Of a DNA stretch of 64,000 nt, positions 1 through 8,083 are shown in pieces. Below the pieces are notes generated by a model that worked only from the letters and a program-made list of their open reading frames with translations, had not been told where the DNA came from and did no database searches. The DNA is taken from contig NZ_JABFTX010000003.1 in assembly GCF_021404305.1 (NCBI RefSeq), positions 668,068 through 732,067 on the forward strand, written 5' to 3'. The stretch is from Billgrantia ethanolica (GTDB lineage Bacteria; Pseudomonadota; Gammaproteobacteria; Pseudomonadales; Halomonadaceae). The translations under genes were made by a program, and so were the position numbers. Position 1 is the first letter of the stretch. Each line of letters starts with the position of its first letter.

Positions 1-1520
1 GAGTAGTAGTTGTCGACGATCAGCAGCACGTCGTCATCGCCGTTATAGACGGCATTGGCGACGCCATTGGTCAGGCCGTTGTGCCAGAAACCGCCGTCGC
101 CCATCACGCTGATGGCGCGGCCCCCCTTGGAGCCATGGAAGGCCGATGCCGCCGAAGCGCCCAGGCCATAGCCCATGGTGGTATTGCCTATGTTAAAGGG
201 CGGCAGGATGGAGAACAGGTGGCAGCCGATGTCGCAGCTGACATGGCGTGGCCCCAGTTCCCGCTCGACGAGCTTCATGGCGGTAAAGATCGGCCGCTCC
301 GGGCAGCCGGTGCAGAACCCTGGCGGGCGAGGCGGTAGGGCCGGCGGCGGAATGTCGAGAGTAGGCTGTGCCTCCGGCGCAGGCAGCAGGTCCGGCGCGG
401 CGGCGGACAGGAAGTCGCGCAGGCCTCTCAGCATCACCTGGCCGTTGTATTCGCCGGCCTTGGGCAGCACGTCCTTGCCATGGATACGCGTGGTGATGTC
501 GGCGCGACGCAGGATGCTGGCCAGGGCCTGTTCCAGGTAGTCGGGCTGACCCTCTTCGATCATCAACACGGCACGCTTGTCGGCGCAGAAGGCTTCCAGT
601 TCGTCGTCGACCAGCGGGTAGGTGACGTTGAGCACGTACAGCGGGATTCGGCTGTTGCCGAAGGTGTCGGCCAGGCCGAGGCGCTCGAGTCCGCGAATGA
701 CCGAATTGTAGAGCCCGCCCTGCAGGATCAGGCCGATCTCGTCATGCGCGCCGGGGAAGGTCTCGTTGAGCCCGTGCTGCTTGATGTAGTGCACCGCTGC
801 CGGCCAGCGTGTGGTGACCTTCTCGTGCTCGTGCTGAAAGCTCGCCGGCGGTAGGACGATGCGGCTGGTATCTCGTACCGGGTTGGCCAGGGCGTCATCG
901 ATGGTGAAGTCGGGCGAGCGGTTGGCCTGGGTCTGGAAGCGTCCGTGGACATGGCACGCCCGGATGCGCAGTTCCAGCATCACCGGGGTGTTGCTGGCCT
1001 CCGAGAGGGCGAAGCCGTGCTCCACCGCCTTGACGATGGAGGGCAGGTTGGGGCGCGGGTCGAGCAGCCAGATCTGGCTCTTCATGGCGAATGCATGGGT
1101 GCGCTCCTGCATGATACTCGATCCGTCGCCGTAGTCTTCACCGACGATGATCAGCGCGCCGCCGGTCACGCCGCCCGAGGCCAGGTTGGCCAGGGCATCG
1201 GACGCGACGTTGGTGCCTACGGTGGATTTCCACGCCACGGCGCCGCGCAGCGGGTAGTTGACCGAAGCGGCCAGCATGGCCGCGGCGGCCGCTTCGCTGG
1301 CGTTGTTCTCAAAGTGGACGCCCAGTTCCTCGAGGATCGGCTGGGCATCCGCCAGTACGTCCATGAGGTGGGAGATCGGCGCACCCTGATAGCCGCCAAC
1401 GTAGGCGACTCCCGACTGCAGCAGCGCCTTGGTGACGGCGAGGATGCCTTCGCCCTGGAAGGTTTCCCCCTCCCCAAGGCGCAGCTTCTTGACCTCCTCG
1501 ACAAACGTTCTTTCAGCCAT
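1..1520 (-). CDS. iorA: IorA-like indolepyruvate/2-oxoacid:ferredoxin oxidoreductase, 3' end outside window
   Basis: About 506 codons are visible; the gene runs off the left edge. Members of this family oxidatively decarboxylate aryl-pyruvates (indolepyruvate, phenylpyruvate) to acyl-CoA with thiamine diphosphate and ferredoxin. An N-terminal pyruvate:ferredoxin-type domain (GGYQGAPISHLMD near residue 42) is followed by the GFCTGCPERP cysteine motif near residue 397 and the thiamine-diphosphate motif starting GDGGFWHNGLTN near residue 470. The ATG at 1520 follows a GGAG ribosome site. It is the last visible gene of the cyclase-TRAP operon, so its substrate may be what the TRAP system imports (inference). 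The gamma subunit, or a fused gamma domain, would lie beyond the edge. The family assignment is firm; the exact 2-oxoacid is not known. Confidence 0.85.
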   Translation of the reverse strand, partial: MAERTFVEEVKKLRLGEGETFQGEGILAVTKALLQSGVAYVGGYQGAPISHLMDVLADAQPILEELGVHFENNASEAAAAAMLAASVNYPLRGAVAWKSTVGTNVASDALANLASGGVTGGALIIVGEDYGDGSSIMQERTHAFAMKSQIWLLDPRPNLPSIVKAVEHGFALSEASNTPVMLELRIRACHVHGRFQTQANRSPDFTIDDALANPVRDTSRIVLPPASFQHEHEKVTTRWPAAVHYIKQHGLNETFPGAHDEIGLILQGGLYNSVIRGLERLGLADTFGNSRIPLYVLNVTYPLVDDELEAFCADKRAVLMIEEGQPDYLEQALASILRRADITTRIHGKDVLPKAGEYNGQVMLRGLRDFLSAAAPDLLPAPEAQPTLDIPPPALPPRPPGFCTGCPERPIFTAMKLVERELGPRHVSCDIGCHLFSILPPFNIGNTTMGYGLGASAASAFHGSKGGRAISVMGDGGFWHNGLTNGVANAVYNGDDDVLLIVDNYY

Positions 1521-1577
1521 CTTGTTCTCCTCGCCGCTCGGGCATGCCGCCCTTGCCGTGAGTGGTGTTGTTTGGTT

Positions 1578-2894
1578 TCAGCGCATCAGGTTGGGCAGGC
1601 CGGTGGCAAGCCACGGCACGGCGACCACCAGGGCCAGCACCAGTAGCTGCAGCAGCAGGAAGGGCAGCGCGGCCTGATAGACCTGGGTCAGCCGGATGCC
1701 GGGAGGCGCCACACCCTGCATCACGATCAATAGCAGCCCGAAAGGTGGCGTTAGAAAGCTGATCTCCATGGCCACCAGGAACAGCACGCCGATCCAGATC
1801 GGGTCGATGCCCAGGCTCGATACCAGCGGCATGAAGAACGGCAGGGTGATCATGATCATGCTGATCTGGTCGGCGAAGCAGCCCAGCACCAGCAGCACAA
1901 GGAGCATGCCGAGCACGATCATCAGCGGTGTCAGATCCCAGGCGGTGATCACTTGTAGCAGGCCGCGCGTAGCACCCGAGAAGGAGAGCAACTGGGAGAA
2001 GGTGGTCGAGGCAACAAGCACGAACAGGATCATGACCGAGACCTTGGCCGTCTCCATCAGGGCCGTGACCAGGGCTTGCCGAGTCAGGCAGCGATAGCAC
2101 ATCGCGGCGACCGTGGCGGCAACGGCGCCGAATGCAGCCGATTCCGTGGGCTCGGCCCAGCCGGCCAGCAGGCTGCCCACTACGGCCACGAAGATACCGC
2201 TCAGCGGCAGTACGTAGACACAGAACGGCTGCCAGCGCTCCCAGGTAGTGAGGCTGGGATTGCCCTCGTCTGCCGGGGCGAGCTCAGGGTTGCGTGCGCA
2301 GCGGATCATCACATACAGCAACACCGAGATACCCATCAGGATGCCCGGGATGATGCCGCCGATGAGCAGTTGGCCGATGGAGATGCCGGCCAGGCTGCCG
2401 AGGGTGACGGCAAGTGCCGAAGGGGGAATCAGCATGGCGATGCCGCCCACTGCCATGATCGGGCCCATGGCAATGGAGGGGTGGTAGCCGCGCTTGAGCA
2501 TATCGGGTAGCAGGGAGCTGCCCATCATGGCCGTATTGGCGATGCTCGATCCGGAGAGCGTGGCGAAAGCCGTGCCGCCGAGGACCGAGACGATGCTCAG
2601 GCGGCCGGGCACGCCCTTGATCAGGCGCTCGATAGCGGTGATCGCCTTGTAGGCAAGGCCCGTATGAAACAGGACTTCGCCCATGAGCACGAATAGCGGT
2701 ATGGGAATCAGGGAAAAGCTGGTGATGGCCTCGGCGCTGTTGCGCGCCATCTGCATGATGCCCATCTCGCCGCCCATGAAGACATACGCGCCGACGAGAT
2801 TGATCGCAATAAAGGCAAACACCACCGGGAGGCCCAGCGCCATGAGCAGGATGAGCCCACCCACCAGCAACAGCAGAGCAGAATGCCATTCCAT
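1578..2894 (-). CDS. dctM: TRAP transporter large permease (DctM family)
   Basis: A 438-residue, very hydrophobic protein with about 12 predicted membrane segments, the usual size for the large TRAP subunit. It shows the family pattern, including the FVLMGEVLFHTG stretch near residue 67 and the C-terminal LTPPFGLLL motif. With the small permease and the periplasmic binding protein just upstream it forms a Na+-driven importer of a carboxylate-type solute across the inner membrane. It starts 4 bp after the stop of the small-permease gene and lies 57 bp before the iorA-like gene, so all are probably co-transcribed. Substrate unknown; linkage to iorA and a cyclase points to an aromatic or 2-oxo acid (inference). 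Confidence 0.93.
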   Translation of the reverse strand: MEWHSALLLLVGGLILLMALGLPVVFAFIAINLVGAYVFMGGEMGIMQMARNSAEAITSFSLIPIPLFVLMGEVLFHTGLAYKAITAIERLIKGVPGRLSIVSVLGGTAFATLSGSSIANTAMMGSSLLPDMLKRGYHPSIAMGPIMAVGGIAMLIPPSALAVTLGSLAGISIGQLLIGGIIPGILMGISVLLYVMIRCARNPELAPADEGNPSLTTWERWQPFCVYVLPLSGIFVAVVGSLLAGWAEPTESAAFGAVAATVAAMCYRCLTRQALVTALMETAKVSVMILFVLVASTTFSQLLSFSGATRGLLQVITAWDLTPLMIVLGMLLVLLVLGCFADQISMIMITLPFFMPLVSSLGIDPIWIGVLFLVAMEISFLTPPFGLLLIVMQGVAPPGIRLTQVYQAALPFLLLQLLVLALVVAVPWLATGLPNLMR

Positions 2895-2898
2895 GCCG

Positions 2899-3426
2899 TC
2901 AACCCTCTCGCGTCAGGATGAGGCGCCACAGGCGGCGCAGGAACTCGAGGGTCAACAGGCCGAAGCATAGGCTCGGCAGTACGAAGTTCCACCACTCGGG
3001 AAACACGAACGACTTGTAAACCATAGTGCCCCGACTGAGGTAGTCGGAGCCGGTTGACAGCAGGAAGTAGCCGAAGCAAAGGCTGATCGAGGCGCCGAGC
3101 AGGTTGATGGCCATTTCGAGCCATCTGCGCGGTGCTTTCGGCAGGGCCTGCTGCAACAGGTCGACCCGCACGTGGGCGCCGTGATAGAGCACCCAAGGGG
3201 CGGCCAGAAAGGTCGCGGCAGCGATGGCATATTCGCTGCCCTCCACCGTGCCGTAGATCGAGCCGAAACCCAGGTTTCGGCTCATCACGTTGAGCACGAT
3301 CACCACTGAGACGACACCGATGATGAGACCTGCGGCAAGGCCGCAGGCTTGCATCATGTAGTGATATGTCTTCTGTAACGGCGAGCGTGCCACTTTCTCG
3401 TTATTGACGAGTGCCGTGTCATTCAC
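2899..3426 (-). CDS. dctQ: TRAP transporter small permease (DctQ family)
   Basis: A 175-residue protein with four predicted membrane helices (about residues 30-50, 66-84, 107-128 and 150-168), as expected for the DctQ subunit that bridges DctP and DctM. The start is a GTG lying inside the last codons of the binding-protein gene (8-bp overlap), so translation is probably coupled; the nearby ATG is in another frame. The arrangement P-Q-M with overlaps of a few bases is standard for TRAP operons. No unusual residues are seen. Confidence 0.88.
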   Translation of the reverse strand: MNDTALVNNEKVARSPLQKTYHYMMQACGLAAGLIIGVVSVVIVLNVMSRNLGFGSIYGTVEGSEYAIAAATFLAAPWVLYHGAHVRVDLLQQALPKAPRRWLEMAINLLGASISLCFGYFLLSTGSDYLSRGTMVYKSFVFPEWWNFVLPSLCFGLLTLEFLRRLWRLILTREG

Positions 3427-4396
3427 TGTCCAGAATCTCTCTCAGTCGCTCGGTGTTCTCGGCGTGCTCCTGCGCCAGGCGTTGCCATTGAACTTCATAG
3501 GCCATTTCGAGGAAGCGCTCGCGATCCTCGCCCTCGAACTCGATCACTTCGATACCGGCCTCGGCCTGACGACGCTCCTCCTCAGCATTGATCTCCTCGT
3601 TGAGCCCATTGAGCTCTTCCAGCCAGATGGCCTTCTCGGTGAGGTAATCACGCTGCTCATCGGTGAGGTTGTCCCAGGTGTTCTGGTTGACCAGAACGCC
3701 GACTTCCACGTGATAGAAGCCAGGGTCGACGCGGTAACTCGTATGCTCCTGCCAGCCGAGATCGAAGATGCCCTGAACCGGCCAGCCGTAACCGTCTACG
3801 ATGCCGCGCTCCAGTGCGGTATAGACCTCGCCTGGCGGCGTCTGGGCCGCTTCGCCGCCCAGGGCCTCGACGAAGGCGCGGTACACCGGCGTGATGCGCA
3901 GGCGTAGGCCGTTGAGATCGGGGCTCTCGATGGGCTCGTTAAGGTACAGGTGGTAGCGGTTGCCGTAGTTGGTATAGGCCAGGTAGTGGACGTTCATCTG
4001 CTCGCGCCACATCTCCTGCAACTGCTCGAATCGGCCCGTTTCGCGGAGCTCCTCGGGTGAGTAGCGCGTCAGGTTCAGCGCATGGGCCGCCGGCAGGGAG
4101 CTGGTGTAGAACGCCGAGGTGACGAACGCCATGTCGACCACGCCGTTGCTCACCGCATTGCCTACCTGGAAGGGCGGCATGGCATCAGGGCCGCCGATGA
4201 AGTTGATCTCAACCGGGGCGTCCGGATCGTTCGCGATCTCTTCGAGGAACATTTCGAAGGTGTGTGGTATCGCCGTGCCGGGATTGAAGGAGCTGACGGT
4301 TCTCAGTGTCACCGTGTCGGCGGCGGCTTGCGTCACCAGGCTTAGGGAGACCAGGGCGGCGCCAATGGTGGTGGTCCAGCGAAGCTTGTCGTTCAT
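3419..4396 (-). CDS. dctP: TRAP transporter substrate-binding protein (DctP family)
   Basis: A 325-residue periplasmic protein with a Sec signal peptide (hydrophobic stretch about residues 8-22, cleavage near AQAAADTV). The mature part has the DctP fold signature, with the RLRITPVYRAFVEALGGEAAQTPPGEVYTAL region that in the family holds the conserved substrate-contacting Arg and the helix leading to the hinge. The chosen ATG at 4396 has a GGGAG site 8 bases upstream; an in-frame start 19 codons earlier would put charged residues before the signal peptide. It precedes dctQ and follows the cyclase gene by about 50 bp. Ligand unknown. Confidence 0.9.
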   Translation of the reverse strand: MNDKLRWTTTIGAALVSLSLVTQAAADTVTLRTVSSFNPGTAIPHTFEMFLEEIANDPDAPVEINFIGGPDAMPPFQVGNAVSNGVVDMAFVTSAFYTSSLPAAHALNLTRYSPEELRETGRFEQLQEMWREQMNVHYLAYTNYGNRYHLYLNEPIESPDLNGLRLRITPVYRAFVEALGGEAAQTPPGEVYTALERGIVDGYGWPVQGIFDLGWQEHTSYRVDPGFYHVEVGVLVNQNTWDNLTDEQRDYLTEKAIWLEELNGLNEEINAEEERRQAEAGIEVIEFEGEDRERFLEMAYEVQWQRLAQEHAENTERLREILDSE

Positions 4397-4449
4397 GTCG
4401 TAACTCCCTTGTTTTTGTCGTGATCGGTTATTGATTGCAGGGGCGAGTC

Positions 4450-5544
4450 TCACCGGCTAGCAGGGGTGCCGATGGCCACGGGCCTGACCGGTGCCTGTGC
4501 TGCTCCCTGAGTCAGGGTGGGAAGGATCATGGTGCAAGAGGTCCAGACCTTGTCAGCGGCCAACTCCGCGAGCCGCGCATTTTGGATTTGATAGATACCC
4601 GATTGCGTCAGATTATGGTGATGGATGGCGAAAGGCAGGCCGTCCGGTACCCCGTCGGGAATCGCCTCGCCCGTCAACATTCCTTCCGGGGCGGGGTCGG
4701 TGAAGGGGTTGTCCAGGGCGACCAGCACGATGGCCTGCTCTTCCAGCCATGCCATGGTGTCGTAGGCCAGGCCAGGACCCTGGGTGTAGTAGCGAGAGTC
4801 TTCGCCGTCCCAGTGCTCACCCCAGCCGGTGTGGATGTAGAGCACGTCGCCGGGCAGCAGGCCGCGCCAGGCAAGCCCCTGGGCTTCGATCATGGCCTCG
4901 ATGTCGTTACGGCTGATCAGGTCGCCAGCGGCCAGCGGCTCGCCGTGGTTGAAATATGCCGCGGCATCCAGCAGCACAGCGGAGGAGACGATCGGTGGCA
5001 GGTTTTCGAGGCCGAGCCTTGCGAGCGGGGCATCCGGGCCAGGCTTGACTTCGTCCTGGGTGAAGCCGCCGTAGTACTGCAGCGCTTCGGCAGGGAACTC
5101 CCCCTCACCGCTCCAGGGCTCGGGCAGGTAGGCGAAATGGCCGAGGCCGTCGAGCTGGGTGCCCTGGCCGCCGATATTGCCGCTGGTCGACTCGGTGTTA
5201 AAGCCGTGGCGAGTACCAGGAATGCCGCTGGAGGGATCGAAGCGGTAGCTCTCCGGCTCAGCAAACGGTGACTGTGGCATCGCTCCAGTGCGTGGATACG
5301 AGAGCTCGTAGGACCTTGCCTCGGGCTGCATCAGGTGGAAGGCACAGCGCTGCCAGGTGCCGTTGCCCTGCGTGTTGCCCATGCCGGCTTCGTCCGCATC
5401 CGGCCAAGGGGGGAGCGGTACCTGAGGAACGCTCTCCAGGTGGGCTCGATGGTCGTCAGGTGTCGCTGCTAGGGTGACCGAGCAGCTCAGGACTGCTAGG
5501 CCTACTGCTGCTGGCAGCAGTATCCCGCGGGATGTCATTGTCAT
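4450..5544 (-). CDS. Exported cyclase-family (kynurenine-formamidase-like) hydrolase
   Basis: A 364-residue protein of the cyclase family (PF04199; kynurenine formamidase and isatin hydrolase are members). The family metal-binding motif appears as GTQLDGLGHF at residues 128-137, and a second conserved segment HTGWGEHW lies near residue 240. Unusually for the family it has an N-terminal signal peptide (hydrophobic residues 8-27, cleavage near LAATPDD), so it probably acts in the periplasm. It is the first gene of the operon with dctPQM and iorA, suggesting hydrolysis of an amide or lactone such as an isatin- or formylkynurenine-type compound before uptake (inference). The ATG at 5544 follows AAGGCAACA. 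Confidence 0.8.
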   Translation of the reverse strand: MTMTSRGILLPAAVGLAVLSCSVTLAATPDDHRAHLESVPQVPLPPWPDADEAGMGNTQGNGTWQRCAFHLMQPEARSYELSYPRTGAMPQSPFAEPESYRFDPSSGIPGTRHGFNTESTSGNIGGQGTQLDGLGHFAYLPEPWSGEGEFPAEALQYYGGFTQDEVKPGPDAPLARLGLENLPPIVSSAVLLDAAAYFNHGEPLAAGDLISRNDIEAMIEAQGLAWRGLLPGDVLYIHTGWGEHWDGEDSRYYTQGPGLAYDTMAWLEEQAIVLVALDNPFTDPAPEGMLTGEAIPDGVPDGLPFAIHHHNLTQSGIYQIQNARLAELAADKVWTSCTMILPTLTQGAAQAPVRPVAIGTPASR

Positions 5545-5654
5545 TGTTGCCTTTTTTGTTGTTCGTAATGGTTCATGGCGTCTCCCCCCTCAAGAGGAGA
5601 CGTGCTGTTCTTACCAGCACCTTCCTGATTCAGCCTAGAAACAATGGCCATATA

Positions 5655-5682
5655 TTTCAAGCTTGAAATTTCAAGCTTGAAT
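5655..5682. promoter_or_regulatory. Two adjacent palindromic operators upstream of the cyclase-TRAP-iorA operon
   Basis: The palindrome TTTCAAGCTTGAAA stands at 5655-5668 and is repeated at once, with one changed end base, at 5669-5682. It lies about 110 bp upstream of the cyclase start, in an AT-rich non-coding stretch. Tandem palindromes of this size are typical binding sites for a dimeric repressor (GntR, MarR or IclR type). No such regulator gene lies in the visible flank, so the factor is unknown. Confidence 0.55.
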
Positions 5683-5859
5683 ACATTGCCTGCTAACTAA
5701 TTTAGGACCATGACCAACAGCGTTCCCAGGGGGGTTGGAATGGGGCATGCTGGAGAGGCGTAGATAGCCCCCACCGGCATTGGTCAGTTCATATGCCATC
5801 AGTCGGTGGGCTAGTGGTATCGGTATTCACCTGGTCGAGAGCGATAGAGGAGGAGGGCA

Positions 5860-6030
5860 GTGGCCACTATCGATATTGAGCACATCATGAGCGAGCTTGA
5901 CGATCACGCGCAGACTTTGCGGGCGCTGAGCGAGCGGTTGTCGAGCTCCGACCCCGAGGCAGCGCATGCCACAGAGGTGGTCGCCCAGGAGCTATGGGAA
6001 CTGCGAAAGGAGTTGGGCGATGAGCGGTAG
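5860..6030 (+). CDS. Small acidic helical protein, unknown function
   Basis: A 56-residue reading frame starting with GTG at 5860 right behind a strong AGGAGGAGGG ribosome site, which decides the start over the in-frame ATG at 5887. The product is rich in Glu, Leu, Ala and Arg with no Gly or Pro runs, and is probably all helical (DHAQTLRALSERLSSSDPEA). It resembles the small DUF-type helical proteins common in gammaproteobacteria, but I do not recognise a named family. It stands alone between the divergent cyclase operon and the convergent antitoxin gene. Confidence 0.55.
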   Translation: MATIDIEHIMSELDDHAQTLRALSERLSSSDPEAAHATEVVAQELWELRKELGDER

Positions 6031-6098
6031 GCCCTGCGGGAATGGATCTGATCGGCCGGATAGCATGGGTTAAGTTGATGACCCCGAACCTTCCATGG

Positions 6099-6503
6099 TT
6101 AGAGCCTAACCCGGCCTTCATCATTGATGACCGCTGGACGCTCCATGTTCACGTGCAGCCACGTCTCGCGTAGTGCACCGATGTCGCCGGCAGCGATGAC
6201 TTCCAGGGCAGAGCGGCCATCGAAGCCTTCGTTGTAATTGGGCATCGCCATGAAGCCATAAAGGTTGTCAGGATTGTCAAACAGTACTCGTAGCGCCGCA
6301 TGAATATTCAGTACGTAGCTGATGCGAGCAAGCTGATCCTCATCCAGAATGATCTGCCATTCTGGATTTTGTTGCTTTGCCTGGGCATAGGTATCGGGAG
6401 AGACGCGTAAGATCGCTGTGCCCTGTTCAACGGTGGCACCCCACTTTTCCAAGATCGTTACGGCTACCTGTATACCCGTGGTGGCCTTGTTCTTGATACC
6501 CAT
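6099..6503 (-). CDS. Orphan Xre/MbcA/ParS-type antitoxin
   Basis: A 134-residue protein with the layout of the Xre-MbcA-ParS antitoxins of RES-domain toxin-antitoxin systems: a short helix-turn-helix-like N-terminal half (ATTGIQVAVTILEKWG at residues 7-22) and the C-terminal toxin-binding domain (DUF2384) with LARISYVLNIHAALRVLF, GFMAMPNYNEGFDGRS and ALEVIAAGDIGALRE. These antitoxins bind and block RES toxins that degrade NAD+. A GGGGGAAC site precedes the ATG at 6503. The toxin gene normally follows; here there is none downstream, and an IS3 element ends 33 bp upstream. It is therefore an orphan, either a relic or an anti-addiction remnant. Confidence 0.75.
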   Translation of the reverse strand: MGIKNKATTGIQVAVTILEKWGATVEQGTAILRVSPDTYAQAKQQNPEWQIILDEDQLARISYVLNIHAALRVLFDNPDNLYGFMAMPNYNEGFDGRSALEVIAAGDIGALRETWLHVNMERPAVINDEGRVRL

Positions 6504-6584
6504 TGTTCCCCCTTACCCTTTGTCGTCATCGAAGCTGACCTTCTCCCTGGTTTAGGTCCGTCATCAATGTGAGGAACCGCTCCG

Positions 6585-7399
6585 TCAGGCACATTGCTGG
6601 GCATAGGCCACGGGTGGCAAATAGCCCAGCGAGCTGTGCGGTCTGACATGGTTGTAGTGGGTTCTCCATCGACTGATTTCGTGTCGTGCATCCGCCAGGC
6701 TCAGGAATCAGTGCTGGTTGAGGCCGCTGTCTCGGAACTTGCCGTTGAAGCTCTCGATGAAGGCGTTCTGCGTCGGCTTGCCCGGCTGGATGAACGCCAG
6801 TGTTACCTTCCGCTCACGTGACCAGAAGAACATTGCCTTACTGGTCAGCTCCGGCCCGTTATCGCAAACAATCGAGGCTGGCAGTGAGCGCTGCTGCGCG
6901 ATCTCGTCGAGGAACCGGGCCAGCCGACGTCCTGAAATGGACGTGTCCGTCAGTTGCCCGACACACTCGCGGCTAAAGTCGTCCACGATGTTCAGCACGC
7001 GAAACCGACGCCCCGAGGCCAACTGATCCGACACGAAGTCCATCGATCAGCGCTGGCTGGGGCGGGCCGGCAGTGGCATCGGTGTCCTTTGCCGAATCAG
7101 CCGCTTGCGCCGCCGGCTCCGAACTTGAAGGCCATGCTCACAATACAGCCGGTAGGTACGCTTGCGATTGATCACCAAACCCTCCTGGCGCAACAAGGCA
7201 TGCAGCAGCAAGTAGCCATAGCGGGGATAGCAGGTCGCCAAGGCTTGTAGGCGGGCCGAAGCGGCGCATCGTCACGCGGCATCGCCTGGTACCGGGCTAC
7301 CGACCTTGCCAGGCCCAGCAATCGGCAGGCACCTCGCTGGCTGAGCCAGCCGCCTGTCACCAGGTGCTTCACCGCGTGCCGCTTCGCTTCGGGCGTCAC
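6585..7399 (-). pseudogene. IS3-family transposase orfB, disrupted
   Basis: Remains of the DDE integrase (rve) subunit. It begins at a GTG overlapping the end of orfA (MTPEAKRHAVKHLV), then a one-base change near 7260 shifts the frame from DDAPLR into the RLQALATCYPRYGYLLLHAL segment. The Trp of the normally conserved RWSMDFV motif is a TGA at 7047-7049, and the Trp of the later NQHWFLSLADA segment is a TGA at 6708-6710. The reading then continues to AQQCA and a natural stop at 6585. Acidic catalytic motifs are still readable (MDFVSDQ, IVCDNGPEL, and the Glu of AFIESFNGKFRD). One indel and two nonsense changes indicate long inactivity. Confidence 0.85.
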
Positions 7400-7662
7400 C
7401 GATTTCCCAAAACGATCTCCTTGAGGGCAGCATTATCGAGAGCGTTTTCCGCCAGCAGCTTCTTGAGCCGGGCGTTCTCGGGCTCCAGCTCGCGCAGGCG
7501 CTTGGCCTCCGAGACTTCCATGCCGCTGTACATGGCCTTCCAGCGCTAAATGGTCTGCTCGGTCACGCCGTTCTGTCGAGCCAGCTCGGCGATCGAGACG
7601 CCGCGCTCGTTGGCCTTGAGTATGCTGATGATCTGCTCTTCGGTATGTCGGTTACGCTTCAT
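7396..7662 (-). pseudogene. IS3-family transposase orfA, nonsense codon
   Basis: An 88-codon frame encoding the helix-turn-helix subunit (MKRNRHTEEQIISILKANE, then SIAELARQNGVTEQTI and the leucine-zipper-like ELEPENARLKKLLAE). A TAG at 7546-7548 replaces the Tyr that normally precedes RWKAMYSGM. The rest of the frame is intact and its stop overlaps the GTG of orfB, the usual arrangement for frameshift-dependent OrfAB production. Confidence 0.8.
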
Positions 7663-7785
7663 CGCGAGATCTCCTGCTATCAGGGTAAACGTAGCGGAAA
7701 TCTCACATCGACGGTGGACCGGTTTCTGGGGGAAAGGTCAGAGCGCCTCAGGTCTGGCCGGCAACACAGCGCTCGAAAGTCTATA

Positions 7786-7802
7786 GCGACACAAATTGTC
7801 GC
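7786..7802. promoter_or_regulatory. 17-bp GCGACA-N5-TGTCGC operator upstream of the DISARM-relic/Zorya block
   Basis: A perfect inverted repeat, GCGACA-CAAAT-TGTCGC, 282 bp upstream of the gene at 8084. The same 17-bp pattern occurs upstream of the DUF2201-WYL operon at 31337 and, with mismatches, upstream of the Eleos genes at 36239 and 36308. This makes it a candidate binding site for the WYL regulator encoded at 29575-30588. The remainder of the 7741-8083 gap has no convincing gene. Confidence 0.6.
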
Positions 7803-8083
7803 ACGACCTCCCTAAGCTGGTTCTCAAGACCAGCGGATACTACTGGGGTTTAGACGACGCTGGGGTGATCTCGGGAGTCGCAGCGCTTCGGTGTGATGAC
7901 GCATCTGTCTAGTACTAAGGGATGGTGTCGTAGGCTATGGAGGAAAACGGCACGAGTGTTAAGCTAAGTAAAAATGGGTCACAACCCTGACAATAACGAA
8001 TTAAAACGTACGTATGGGATGTCGGGTCGCTTGCCAGCATGGCCACCTCATCCTCGATAGCGCTCTGGCTCAGGAGAGGTGGT

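Larger units (their letters stand above)
6536..7740 (-). mobile_element. Degenerate IS3-family insertion sequence
   Basis: A 1205-bp element bounded by imperfect inverted repeats: TGACCTTCTCCCTGG at 6536 and, reading inward on the other strand from 7740, TGACCTTTCCCCCAG. Between them lie orfA and orfB of an IS3-type transposase (helix-turn-helix plus DDE integrase core), both on the minus strand and overlapping by 3 bp. Three in-frame stop codons and one frameshift interrupt the genes, so this copy cannot make transposase alone. No clear target-site duplication is visible. It separates the orphan antitoxin from the rest of the defence island. Confidence 0.85.
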
